Assembly (NCBI GenBank): GCA_009841235.1
Contig: VXMH01000048.1
Span: forward strand, 1 to 57,341
Origin: Caldilineaceae bacterium SB0661_bin_32
Lineage (GTDB): Bacteria > Chloroflexota > Anaerolineae > Caldilineales > Caldilineaceae
Length of the DNA: 57,341 nucleotides
Direction of reading: 5' to 3'
Shown piece after piece: positions 20,187 to 28,831 of this stretch (position 1 is the first letter of the stretch; each line of letters starts with the position of its first letter). The notes beneath the pieces were generated by a model, which was not told where the DNA came from, made no database searches, and was given only the letters and a program-made list of their open reading frames with translations. Made by a program: the position numbers and the translations under genes.

Positions 20187-21293
20187 ATGACACAAGACAA
20201 GACTCGCATTGGGATCATCGGTGTAGGCCAGATCGGCAAGGGCCACGTTCGCAAGTATATGGAGATGCCGCACGTAGAGATAGCGGCCATTGCCGACATC
20301 AACGAGGCCGAGGCACAGAGGGTGGCGGCAGAAAATGGCATCGAAACCGTTTACACGGATTTCCGGCAGCTGCTGGCCCGAGACGACATTAAGGCTGTCG
20401 ATGTTTGCCTGCACAACAACTACCACATGCCGGCGACGGTGGCTGCGCTGGAAGCGGGCAAGCATGTGTTTTGCGAGAAGCCGATGGCCGGCGCCTACGT
20501 CGACGCCGACAAGATGCTGGAGGCATCCAGGGATTGCGGCAAGATGCTCAGCATCCAGAACCGGGTGTACTTTACCAGTGAGACCAAGGCGGCCAAGTCG
20601 TTGATAGACGGGGGTTATCTGGGGAAACTGTATCACGCTCGCTCAACAGGCTATCGACGGCGCGGCAGGCCCTTTGTGGACGGCTACGGCTCTCCCTTAT
20701 TTGTCAACAAAGAGACCGCCAGCGGCGGTGCGCTCTATGATATGGGCGTCTATCACATTTCGACGGTTCTCTACCTGTTGGGCAACCCGGACGTGCTGCG
20801 AATCTCCGGCAAAACATACCAGGAGATCGCTATGGACGCGGACCGTCGAGAACGGAGCAACTACAACGTGGAGGAGCTGGGCCTGGGCTTTGTGCGGTTG
20901 GCCGACAACATAACCCTGGACATTATCGAGGCATGGGCCATTCATTTGGACGCCTTCGAGGGTTCCTACGTTGTCGGCAGCGAAGGCGGTGTGCGCCTCG
21001 AGCCTTTCGGCTACTTCCATAGCGCCGGCGACCTGGACCTGGACTCCACGGCCAATCTGCAGATGTTCGACTTCCGGCTGCACAACGTACATGGGCAAGG
21101 AGACGTGTACGACAGCGAGCAAGAGCATTGGATCGCCGCGGTGGAAGGCAGGGTCGAGCTTCTTCCGACGGCTGAGATCGCCCTGAATTGCATGCTGATC
21201 TCGGAGGGCATCTACCTGTCCAATCAGCTGGGGCGGGAAGTAAGCGCGGAGGAGGTGCGAGAGGCTTCGGTCTCGACGGCCGTTGCCATCTGA
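20187..21293 (+). CDS. Gfo/Idh/MocA family NAD(P)-dependent oxidoreductase
   Basis: A 368-residue dehydrogenase of the glucose-fructose oxidoreductase/inositol dehydrogenase family. The Rossmann fingerprint [17 protein letters not shown] opens the protein, followed by [12 protein letters not shown] for the dinucleotide. The catalytic Lys motif is [10 protein letters not shown], and [13 protein letters not shown] supplies the conserved C-terminal domain pattern with Asp and His. The ATG at 20187 ([12 protein letters not shown]) was chosen over an upstream frame extension because it places the Rossmann strand normally. It probably oxidises or epimerises a sugar or cyclitol handled with the adjacent TIM-barrel protein. 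Confidence 0.92.
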   Translation: MTQDKTRIGIIGVGQIGKGHVRKYMEMPHVEIAAIADINEAEAQRVAAENGIETVYTDFRQLLARDDIKAVDVCLHNNYHMPATVAALEAGKHVFCEKPMAGAYVDADKMLEASRDCGKMLSIQNRVYFTSETKAAKSLIDGGYLGKLYHARSTGYRRRGRPFVDGYGSPLFVNKETASGGALYDMGVYHISTVLYLLGNPDVLRISGKTYQEIAMDADRRERSNYNVEELGLGFVRLADNITLDIIEAWAIHLDAFEGSYVVGSEGGVRLEPFGYFHSAGDLDLDSTANLQMFDFRLHNVHGQGDVYDSEQEHWIAAVEGRVELLPTAEIALNCMLISEGIYLSNQLGREVSAEEVREASVSTAVAI

Positions 21294-21408
21294 ATGAGAA
21301 GCCGAAGTTTGTCAGTTATTGAGAAGAAAGAAGGGCGCCAGGGAGTCGTTTTCTGATCCTAAGCGCCCTTTGCAGTTCCAGCAGGCTTGTCAGAATGGAC
21401 GGGACTGT

Positions 21409-22140
21409 CTAGATGGCCTGGCAGCGAATGAGACGGGCCGTTTCTTCCCGGTCGTTGCGGACGGTCTGGGCCTCGCCAGAAGGGATGAATGCGCCTTCGT
21501 GACGTGATGCGCGCAGCGTTTCTCCGCCGGCGGTGATAGACACCTCGCCTCTCCAGACAAACCAGACGGCTTCCTTGTCTTCTGACGCGGACGCCTCCAG
21601 GTTTCCTCCCTGGCCTAATTCAAAGTAGTCCAGCCGCATCTCCGGTGTCCCCGTGGCGGGAGAGGCCGGGGCCCACGATTTCGTCATGCCGTCCTCTGAA
21701 GCGATTCCTGACGCAAGATTGTCGATGCGTACGGTTGTCCGGTGGTTGTCGGGCGGGCGCGGCGTGGTGCCTGTTTTGGAGGGGTCCCGTTCTCCTTTGT
21801 ACAGGGCCTGGTCGGGGGGCGCCTGGAAACTGATCAGGGTCGCCTCAGCGCCGCTGGTATTGACGGTGCCGTGAACTTCGGGGGAAGGCACGTAGGCAAA
21901 CTGGCCCGAGGTGATCGGCGTGTAGGCATCCCCTTGCCGAACTGAGACTCCTCCCTCAAGCACAATGAAGATGTCGGCGGACTCTTCGTGAAAGTGCTGA
22001 GGGAACTCCTCGTCAGCCTGGAAAACGGAATAGTTGAGGGTAATGTCCTGCGCGCCGGTCGAGGGCCCGACCAGGTTGCGGGAATCGCCTTTGCCCATTT
22101 TGAAGGCAGCGGCCTTGCTGGCAGAGAGAAGGGTTGCCAT
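21409..22140 (-). CDS. Bicupin-like protein with one intact cupin
   Basis: A 243-residue protein with two cupin barrels. The N-terminal one has the metal motif: H49-F-H51 with following Glu (QHFHEESADIFIVLEGG) and H90 in YVPSPEVHGT. The C-terminal one (LEASASEDKEAVWFVWRGEVSI) lacks the histidines and is probably structural or degenerate. It is 109 nt from the convergent Gfo/Idh gene and downstream of a PhyH-like gene on the same strand. Cupins of this type include dioxygenases, isomerases and non-catalytic sensors. The function here is unknown. Confidence 0.8.
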   Translation of the reverse strand: MATLLSASKAAAFKMGKGDSRNLVGPSTGAQDITLNYSVFQADEEFPQHFHEESADIFIVLEGGVSVRQGDAYTPITSGQFAYVPSPEVHGTVNTSGAEATLISFQAPPDQALYKGERDPSKTGTTPRPPDNHRTTVRIDNLASGIASEDGMTKSWAPASPATGTPEMRLDYFELGQGGNLEASASEDKEAVWFVWRGEVSITAGGETLRASRHEGAFIPSGEAQTVRNDREETARLIRCQAI

Positions 22141-22296
22141 AGACTGGACTCCTGCTGTAAATTCGTTTGTTGCGGGTCGGCCGCAAAGATCAGTGGGCGC
22201 AAGTCATGTTGCGGCGGGCCAGCACGAGAATTCCGAGGAACTATGTGGCTCCGGGTATCGCCCCTATTTCAGTCGACAGTATTCTTCAGGCCTTGC

Positions 22297-23187
22297 CTAG
22301 ACGCTGTAATGCGAGCCGTCGCCCAGATTGTTGGCGGCGCGCACGGGGCGGAAAAGGGTCCGGCGCAGGGGCGGCATCGATGCCACGAGCTCGGGATTGG
22401 GATCCCAGTCGTGCCACTTGCTGTCCACCGTATTGTAGCAACTGAAAATCGCCACGCGCGGGGTCTCGCGGTTGGTCCAGGGGCGGGCGCTATGGGTCAG
22501 CGATTCGGTGAAGAAGAGAACGGAGCCGGCAGGACAGGTGTAATCGTCCCAGATCGGTGAGTGCTGATCATGGATCGAGTCGGGGGCGGGATAGGCAGTT
22601 TTGTGGCTTCCGGTCACCAGGAGGGTGCCGTCACCTTCGCGTACGGGATTCAGCTCCCAGACGACGCGAGTCAGGCCGGCGTGCGACTTGCCGGGAACGC
22701 TGTGATAGAAGTGTGTGTCGCCGGGAAAGCGGAAGAAACCGCTGCCGTTGTGCGGTCCAAAGTTGCCTTCGCCGGCTTCGCGGTAGAAAAGGCTACAGGA
22801 CTCCATGCGGAAACCGTAACAGTTCCGGCGCGAGAGAGGCGGGAAGGCGACGAATTCGTTCATAAAGCCGACGACTACAGGGTGGTCGGAGAGTTTTGTC
22901 AGCGGGCCCCCCAGGGGCGAGCGCTCTTGTTCGGGGATCGAATCGGGGTCGTGCTGAAGCTGCAGACCAAAGTCACGCATCTCCCTGGCTTCCTCTTCGC
23001 TCAAGACGCCGGGAATTAGGAGCCAGCCATTCTTGTCAAAACAGTACTTCTGCTCCGGTGTGAGGTCGACGACGGGCAGGCCGTCGGCGTTGGCGCTGGG
23101 GAATTCCTGAGCGCTCAAATCTAGCTGCTGCCCGAGACTGTGTGCAAAAATGTAGGGTGTATTGTCGCCAAGCTGTTGATCGGGCAT
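22297..23187 (-). CDS. PhyH-like oxygenase with HNG in place of HxD
   Basis: A 296-residue protein of the phytanoyl-CoA dioxygenase-like Fe(II)/2-oxoglutarate fold. The double-stranded helix core is seen as VVWELNPVREGDGTLLVTGSHK followed by the distal iron His H232 and the 2-oxoglutarate Arg R244 (LTHSARPWTNRETPRVAIF). The position expected for the proximal H-x-D reads H146-N-G148 (FGPHNGSG), so the carboxylate ligand is missing, as in Fe/2OG halogenases; alternatively another acid such as the Asp of FPGDTH fills the role. It is divergent from a sugar ABC importer and upstream of the bicupin gene. The substrate is unknown. Confidence 0.85.
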   Translation of the reverse strand: MPDQQLGDNTPYIFAHSLGQQLDLSAQEFPSANADGLPVVDLTPEQKYCFDKNGWLLIPGVLSEEEAREMRDFGLQLQHDPDSIPEQERSPLGGPLTKLSDHPVVVGFMNEFVAFPPLSRRNCYGFRMESCSLFYREAGEGNFGPHNGSGFFRFPGDTHFYHSVPGKSHAGLTRVVWELNPVREGDGTLLVTGSHKTAYPAPDSIHDQHSPIWDDYTCPAGSVLFFTESLTHSARPWTNRETPRVAIFSCYNTVDSKWHDWDPNPELVASMPPLRRTLFRPVRAANNLGDGSHYSV

Positions 23188-23498
23188 TGGAACTCAAGTC
23201 CTTTCGGTGGTCCAGGCGGCCAGTGCCTTCGTCGTAAGGTTGGCCTTTTTTTGGATTGCATACAACTGGAATGATACACCAGAAGCAGAGTAATCTAAAG
23301 CGCGGTAATCCGATTGGGGAGTACCTGCGCCCTGGAGCGAACGATCCTGAGCTATGGTTCCCGTGCAAAGGAGGGAGGGGCAGATTCTCCAAACTCGGAA
23401 GGGCAACGTCGCATAGCTCCCTAGTTCAAATTCCACCTGAGAAGACCAACTCAGTCTGAGCATCGAGGCGGGTAGTTTTTCCGGAAAATTCAAACCGT

Positions 23499-23528
23499 TT
23501 GCCACGCCTACATCGTGCATGGTACACT
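23499..23528 (+). promoter_or_regulatory. Promoter for the sugar ABC importer at 23.7 kb
   Basis: TTGCCA and TACACT are 18 nt apart, giving a start near 23535 and a leader of about 130 nt before the binding-protein gene. The rest of the 23188-23663 gap holds no recognisable gene. Confidence 0.5.
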
Positions 23529-23663
23529 CCCTCTCGATTGAAGGTCCCCAGGACGGTCATGGCCGCAGACCGATTGTGTTCGACACTCTGCTCGTCAACA
23601 GATAGCAGTTCTCATGTAGATCCTTTGTTGGTACCGCCATCCACTCTAAGAGGAGAAATCGTG

Positions 23664-25025
23664 ATGACGAAAACTACGCGTAGAGACTTCTTGCAAAAGG
23701 CCAGTTTTGTCACTGCCGGCGGGTTGCTTGCAGCTTGTGCTGCCCCAATGGCGCCGGCGGCAGAAGGTGATGGCGAGATGGCGCCGTCTCAGGAGATGTT
23801 GGAATTGCGTGTCGGCGCAATTGCCGGCATCGTAACTGAGGGCTTGCAGGCGCTGGCGGACCTGTACATGGAGGAGAACACCAACATTTCGGTGTCGATT
23901 GACGTGCTGGCTGACGAGCAGTATCAGCAGGCGTTCCTGCTCTTTTCCAGCGAAGATACGCCGGACGTGTCCTGGTATCAGTGCGTGCCGGCGAACCGCT
24001 ACAATGACATGGTCACCAGCCAGATCCTGGTCCCGTTTGATGATCTGTATGAGCAGGAAGGCTGGTATGACGCATATCCGGAAGGGATCGTTGACTTCCA
24101 GCGTCAGCCCGACGGCCACTTCTACTCGGCGACAATTGCCGTGGTGTGGACGCCCTACACCTATTACAATAAAGAGATCTTTGACGAAATCGGAGCATCA
24201 CCGCCGGAGACCTGGGACGAACTGTATGAGATGTCGGCGGAGTTCCGGGCGGCCGGATACCAGCCGCTGGCGGTCGACTACAACATGGGCATCCAAAGCC
24301 ACTTCAATGACGGCATGCAGCTGCGGTCCTGGAGCCGGGACCAGTATAACTGCATGCCGATAATGTGGCGGTCGGACCGGCCGGCGGATTGCAACGAGTA
24401 CAGCTGGACGGACCCGGACTCGGTGCGGATTTACGAGTACATACAGGCGATGGTCGACAACGGGGTCTTCGTGGACGGCGTTACGGGACTGACGGACTAT
24501 CAGAACGGCAGGTCGTTGTTCACGACGGGCAAGACGGCAATGTGGCAGACCGGCTCGTGGGACGGCGGGGGATCAGGGCTCGTGCGTGACGTTGAGTTCG
24601 ATTTGGGTTATTTCTACTATCCTGAGATCCGGCCGGAACGAACGGGTAAGGTAGGGGCCTGGGTTCCTGACGGACTGATCGTTCCGAAGTCGGGCAGTAA
24701 CATCGAAGCGTCGCTGGAGTTCGTGGCCTGGGCCTACCGTCTGCCGCAGGCTTCATTGTATGCACAGACGGCGGGGATTCCCCATGGCCGCGCGGACATT
24801 CCCGCTGAAGTGTACGCTGAGATTTTAAGCGAGATGCAGTTGGCTTTCCTGGAAGACAACAATAAGTACGGGACACCGGCGTTGTTCGAGGCTTCGAGCA
24901 GCCAGCCATACCAGCAGGCGACGATCAAGTCGGTGGACCAGATGATGGCGGGCGGGCTGACGCCTGAAGAGGCCGCTGCCTGGATGCAGGAAAAGACGGT
25001 GGAGATTCAGGCCGACCAGAGCTAG
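23664..25025 (+). CDS. Sugar-type ABC substrate-binding lipoprotein (family 1)
   Basis: A 453-residue extracellular solute-binding protein of the SBP_bac_1 (maltose/multiple-sugar) class. The N-terminus is a Tat lipoprotein signal: R6-R7 in TRRDFLQK, a hydrophobic stretch, and lipobox LAAC with C25. The mature part has the family pattern DVSWYQCVPANRY, YSATIAVVWTPYTYYNKEIFDEIG and a late GKTAMWQTGSW region. The ATG at 23664 has AGGAG 8 nt upstream; a GTG one codon earlier is also possible. Two permease genes follow after an intercistronic hairpin with a short T-run. There is no ATPase gene in this operon. Confidence 0.93.
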   Translation: MTKTTRRDFLQKASFVTAGGLLAACAAPMAPAAEGDGEMAPSQEMLELRVGAIAGIVTEGLQALADLYMEENTNISVSIDVLADEQYQQAFLLFSSEDTPDVSWYQCVPANRYNDMVTSQILVPFDDLYEQEGWYDAYPEGIVDFQRQPDGHFYSATIAVVWTPYTYYNKEIFDEIGASPPETWDELYEMSAEFRAAGYQPLAVDYNMGIQSHFNDGMQLRSWSRDQYNCMPIMWRSDRPADCNEYSWTDPDSVRIYEYIQAMVDNGVFVDGVTGLTDYQNGRSLFTTGKTAMWQTGSWDGGGSGLVRDVEFDLGYFYYPEIRPERTGKVGAWVPDGLIVPKSGSNIEASLEFVAWAYRLPQASLYAQTAGIPHGRADIPAEVYAEILSEMQLAFLEDNNKYGTPALFEASSSQPYQQATIKSVDQMMAGGLTPEEAAAWMQEKTVEIQADQS

Positions 25026-25073
25026 ACGGCGAAGTTTCCGGAAAACAGGATTGAAATGTAAGGTCAACTTGTG

Positions 25074-25103
25074 CAGGGAGGTTCGAAAGGGCCTCCCTGT
25101 TTT
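25074..25103 (+). terminator. Intercistronic hairpin after the binding-protein gene
   Basis: CAGGGAGG (25074-25081) pairs with CCTCCCTG (25092-25099) around a 10-nt loop, followed by TTTT. It lies between the binding protein stop and the permease start, so it probably acts as a partial terminator or RNA stabiliser that favours binding-protein expression. Confidence 0.75.
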
Positions 25104-25120
25104 CGTTTGGAGGTGCAGAG

Positions 25121-26053
25121 TTGGCAACGGTGAATTCAAGGGGGGCGGTTGGAACAGCGGGCGGCAACAGGTTCATGCGCGGCTTCAGGAACGCTTTGCC
25201 GTGGTATCTGTTCATTGCGCCGGCTTCGCTGATGCTGCTGACGCTGATGGCTTATCCGCTCTTCGACACGCTGCGGCTGTCGCTATTCAAGTGGGGCGGG
25301 CTGGGGCCGCAGACATTCATTGGGTTGAGGAATTTCTCCAAGCTCTTCGGCGACGAGATTTTCTGGCGTGCGCTTGGCAACAGCTTTATCTTCGCCATCG
25401 TAGTGCCCTTTTTCACGGTTTCAATCGGTCTGTTTCTCGGTGTGGCAATCAGCCGGCGTTTGAAAGGATGGCAGGTCTATCGTATCGCATTCTTCATTCC
25501 GGTGATGATGTCAGGCGTGGTGGTAGCGACGCTGTGGGCGAACATGTTTGAGTTCAACCACGGTCTGTTTAACACAGTGCTGAGGAGCATCGGGCTCGAC
25601 GCCCTGGTCCAGAACTGGCTGGGAGATCGCAATGTAGCGTTGATAAGCGTCATGCTGGTACCGATATGGCAGTCTGTGGGTTTTCCGATGATCGTGCTGC
25701 TGGCGGCTATCGAGGGCATCCCGCAGGACATGCACGATGCCGCCACGATGGACGGTGTTAACGAGTGGCAGCGAATCTGGGGCCTGATCGTGCCGCTGAT
25801 CAAGCCGGTGCTGGCGTCGATAACGATGCTCTCGATCATCGGGGCGATGAAGGTTTTCGACATTGTGCTGGTGATGACGAAGGGCGGTCCAGCCTTCAGC
25901 ACGCAGGTGTTGGGATACTACCTTTTTGAGACGGCCTTCCGCTCCGGCTACTTCGGCTACGGTTCGGCGATAGCGGTGGTTATGTTTGTGGTCGTATTCG
26001 CTATAGCTTACGCCTATGTGCGGGGTGTGCGGATAGAAAGTGTTGAGTACTAG
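25121..26053 (+). CDS. Sugar ABC permease, MalF/UgpA type
   Basis: A 310-residue inner-membrane permease with six predicted helices, the first at about 26-48 (WYLFIAPASLMLLTLMAYPLF). The cytoplasmic coupling loop is DMHDAATMDGVNEWQRIW, matching the EAA motif with Asp in place of Glu. It forms a heterodimer with the next gene's product. The start is TTG at 25121 with GGAGG 8 nt upstream. A cluster-specific ATPase is missing; sugar importers often share one housekeeping MsmX-like ATPase. Confidence 0.93.
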   Translation: MATVNSRGAVGTAGGNRFMRGFRNALPWYLFIAPASLMLLTLMAYPLFDTLRLSLFKWGGLGPQTFIGLRNFSKLFGDEIFWRALGNSFIFAIVVPFFTVSIGLFLGVAISRRLKGWQVYRIAFFIPVMMSGVVVATLWANMFEFNHGLFNTVLRSIGLDALVQNWLGDRNVALISVMLVPIWQSVGFPMIVLLAAIEGIPQDMHDAATMDGVNEWQRIWGLIVPLIKPVLASITMLSIIGAMKVFDIVLVMTKGGPAFSTQVLGYYLFETAFRSGYFGYGSAIAVVMFVVVFAIAYAYVRGVRIESVEY

Positions 26054-26131
26054 GACTGCTAGAGTCCGAAGACCCGGACTTACACGATGACTGTCCAGGT
26101 TTGGCGAGTCAGTTAGAAAGGAACGGAACCG

Positions 26132-27043
26132 ATGGCGGCAAACAGGTTAGCTTCTCGTTCGGAGGGAAGGAGCGTTGGGGGAGACAGGACGCTCGGCTGG
26201 TGGGCCGGCAGCAGCCTGCGCCCCATTATCTATGGCCTGCTGATTGTGGGAGCGCTGGTCCAGGTATATCCGATCTTCTTTCTGCTGATGAACACGCTCA
26301 AGACGGATACACAGATACTGAATACACCCTTCAGTCTGCCGACGGGCTTCTCGATGGCGCCCTTTATTGACGTTTGGACCGGGGACCGCACGGGGATGTT
26401 CTTCGGGAGATATTTCTTCAACAGTGTAATCGTGCTGGCGGCCACGCTGGTGCTGATGCTGGCGATCTCGTGCCTGTGCGGTTACGCGATGGCGCGGGGG
26501 CAGTTCCCTGGCAATGGGACTCTGCATCAGGCGCTGTTGCTCAGCCTGGCTGTGCCGGCACATGCACTCGCTATTCCATTGTACTTTTTCGTAGGCAGTC
26601 TGGGGCTGCGCAATAGCCTGTTTGGCCTGACGCTTGTATATGCCGCGCTGGGCGCGCCTTTCACAATCATTCTGATGCGGGCCTATTTCATGCACATGCC
26701 GGTGGAGTTGGAAGAGGCCGCTCGTATCGACGGTTGCGGCCGGCTGGGCGTCTTCCTGCGAATCGTCATGCCCATCAGCCGGGGACCGATCGCGGGCATG
26801 GCGATTATAAACATCAACTGGATTTGGAGCGAGCTTTTCTTCTCACTGATTTTGATGAATAAGGCCGACGTACGAACGTTGCCACTGGCGATCGCGTTGT
26901 ATAAGCCGGCGCCAATGACGGTGGAAACGGTGCTGGCGTTGCAATACGCGGCGATGGCTCTGGCCACGATACCTGTGCTGATTCTGTTTTTCCTCTTCCA
27001 AAGGCAGATCGCATCGGGCATGACGATGGGGGCGTTCAAGTAA
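26132..27043 (+). CDS. Sugar ABC permease, MalG/UgpE type
   Basis: A 303-residue permease, partner of the upstream MalF-type protein. After a hydrophilic 30-residue N-terminus come six helices, with the EAA loop ELEEAARIDGCGRLGVF and the typical C-terminal QRQIASGMTMGAFK. The ATG follows GAAAGGAA. It ends 130 nt before the cytochrome P450 gene, which may belong to the same transcript. Confidence 0.93.
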   Translation: MAANRLASRSEGRSVGGDRTLGWWAGSSLRPIIYGLLIVGALVQVYPIFFLLMNTLKTDTQILNTPFSLPTGFSMAPFIDVWTGDRTGMFFGRYFFNSVIVLAATLVLMLAISCLCGYAMARGQFPGNGTLHQALLLSLAVPAHALAIPLYFFVGSLGLRNSLFGLTLVYAALGAPFTIILMRAYFMHMPVELEEAARIDGCGRLGVFLRIVMPISRGPIAGMAIININWIWSELFFSLILMNKADVRTLPLAIALYKPAPMTVETVLALQYAAMALATIPVLILFFLFQRQIASGMTMGAFK

Positions 27044-27173
27044 GCGGAGCCGGGGTCCGGGGCTGGTTCATTGTTGAGCCGAGTCGCGTAAGACCGGTGT
27101 GCCGGCGACACGTCTTGATATGGCGAGTCGGGTGGGAACAGCGTTCGGTCGTAGCTGCAGCGAGGATTCTGTG

Positions 27174-28490
27174 ATGGTTATGATCTCAAGAACAGTTGTT
27201 GAAATGATAAAGCCGATTGCCAAGCGGTCCCTTTTGACCTGGGAATGGCTTGAATCGGGCGTTGTCTTCGACCTGACCTCCAAGGATGTTCTGGCCAATC
27301 CCTATCCCACGTATCAGAGGTTGAGGGAACGGGACCCTGTCCACCGGATGAGGTTGGTCGACGCATGGGTTCTGACCAGGTATGAAGACGTACAGGCTGT
27401 GCTGCAAGACCATCGCCGATTTTCCAACCAGGAGGCCGGAGCGGGCGATCGAGAGTACACGAAGGACCGCAGTATGCTGGACCTGGATCCACCGGACCAC
27501 ACGCGGCTGCGTTCGCTTGTTTCGAAAGCGTTTACACCTCGTTCGGTAGCGGCGCTGGCGCCGCGCATTGAACGGATCGTGGAGGAGCTGCTGGACGAAG
27601 TTGACGGCGAAGACAGGTTCGACCTGATCGACAGTTTCGCGTTTCCACTGCCGATTATCGTCATCGCTGAAATGCTGGGCGTTCCGGCTGAAGACCTGGA
27701 CCGGTTCAAAGATTGGTCAAATGACATCGTCCTCTCGTTGGAGCCGATCCTCAGCAGGGAGCAGAGGGAACGGTTTCGCCGGTCGGAACAGGAGCTCTAC
27801 GAGTACTTCGAGGGAATCATTGCGCTGCGGCGGCAAGAGCCGCAGGACGATCTCGTGAGCGCACTGCTGGCGGCCGAGGAAGAGGGCGACAGGCTTTCAC
27901 ACGGGGAACTTCTGGCTACATTGTTGCTGTTGCTGGTTGCGGGTAACGAAACGACGCGCAATCTCATTGGCAACGGCATGCTGGCGCTGCTGCGAAACCC
28001 TGGGGAGCTGCAGCGGTTGAGGGAGCAGCGCGATCTGCTTGACCCGGCCATCGACGAGTTGCTGCGGTACGACAGTCCTGTGCAGCTCGACGGTCGCACG
28101 GCTCTGGAAGACGTGGAACTCGGGAGCAAGTTGATACGCACCGGGCAGCAGGTGGTCAGCGTTGTGGGTGCGGCAAATCGCGATCCGGCGGCGTTTTCGG
28201 ACCCCGACAGGCTGGACATTGGGCGGCAGGAGAAGAGCCACATCTCTTTTGGGCGGGGGATTCACTACTGTTTGGGCGCTTCGCTGGCGACGCTGGAAGG
28301 GCGCATTGCCTTCGAGGGCCTGCTGGAGCGGTTTTCTACAGTTCGACTGGCCGCAGAGCCGCAGCAGAGAAAGCAGGTGGTCCTGCGAGGTGTAGAGAAC
28401 TTGGTAGTCGACGTTGAACGGCCTTCTCGATTTGTGTCGGCAGGAATGGGGCCGCTTGCAACGGTCAGATCGGAAGCGTCCAATTCTTGA
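27174..28490 (+). CDS. Cytochrome P450
   Basis: A soluble bacterial P450 of about 438 residues, an O2-activating heme monooxygenase. The heme-binding loop is SFGRGIHYCLGASLA with the axial thiolate at C366. The I-helix proton-relay motif is LLVAGNETTRNLI, and the K-helix ExxR is in ELLRYDSP. DPPDHTRLRSLVSKAFTPR is the conserved C-helix heme-propionate region. The start was placed at ATG 27174, with CGAGGA 8 nt upstream; another ATG two codons on is possible. No ferredoxin or reductase gene lies nearby. It sits after a sugar importer, so it may oxidise an imported glycoside or terpenoid; this is inference. Confidence 0.95.
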   Translation: MVMISRTVVEMIKPIAKRSLLTWEWLESGVVFDLTSKDVLANPYPTYQRLRERDPVHRMRLVDAWVLTRYEDVQAVLQDHRRFSNQEAGAGDREYTKDRSMLDLDPPDHTRLRSLVSKAFTPRSVAALAPRIERIVEELLDEVDGEDRFDLIDSFAFPLPIIVIAEMLGVPAEDLDRFKDWSNDIVLSLEPILSREQRERFRRSEQELYEYFEGIIALRRQEPQDDLVSALLAAEEEGDRLSHGELLATLLLLLVAGNETTRNLIGNGMLALLRNPGELQRLREQRDLLDPAIDELLRYDSPVQLDGRTALEDVELGSKLIRTGQQVVSVVGAANRDPAAFSDPDRLDIGRQEKSHISFGRGIHYCLGASLATLEGRIAFEGLLERFSTVRLAAEPQQRKQVVLRGVENLVVDVERPSRFVSAGMGPLATVRSEASNS

Positions 28491-28555
28491 CTTTGCGGAA
28501 CAGTTACGATAGCCTTGCCTGAATAAGCAGTTCCGGTGCGTTAAAGACCAGTGAC

Positions 28556-28668
28556 GAGAATGAATTCCATAATTATCAGTTTTGCGAGGAGGAGGCCCGC
28601 GGGAAGCGGGCGCAAAGTCCGGCAGCAACAGTCCTGAGGGATTGCTGTTAGACTGCGCAGTACTCTTC
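28556..28668 (+). ncRNA. Candidate structured leader upstream of argG
   Basis: Several nested helices can be drawn. GCCCGC pairs with GCGGGC over a GGGAA loop. CAGCAA pairs with TTGCTG, inside an AGTC/GACT stem. A TGCG/CGCA closing stem may hold them together. A terminator follows at 28682. This would make a riboswitch- or attenuator-like leader for argG/argJ, but it does not match the conserved cores of the cobalamin, TPP, c-di-GMP or T-box classes as I know them. It could instead be the 3' UTR of the P450 gene. The 28491-28831 gap has no gene. Confidence 0.35.
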
Positions 28669-28681
28669 GCTCGTTTCCCGT

Positions 28682-28716
28682 ATGCCGCTTCGGTAGGTCC
28701 GAAGTGGCATTTTTTG
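28682..28716 (+). terminator. Intrinsic terminator before argG
   Basis: ATGCCGCTTCGG pairs with CCGAAGTGGCAT (one G-T pair) around a 5-nt loop, followed by TTTTT. It either ends the importer/P450 transcript or acts as the expression platform of the leader upstream of argG. Confidence 0.85.
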
Positions 28717-28831
28717 TTTGTGGAGCAGATTAGCCGAGTCCGGTGGTCAGGGGTTGGAAGCCCAGACAGGCAGGGTCGAAGTTTCACAGTGAAGGAATGA
28801 AAGGAGCCACCCACAACATGAAGGAGCGCGT

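Noticed and set aside
28556..28668. Cobalamin, c-di-GMP or T-box riboswitch before argG
   Set aside because: Short resemblances (GGGAA, GCGCAAAG) exist, but the B12 box, the GEMM tail and the T-box anticodon-binding motif are absent.
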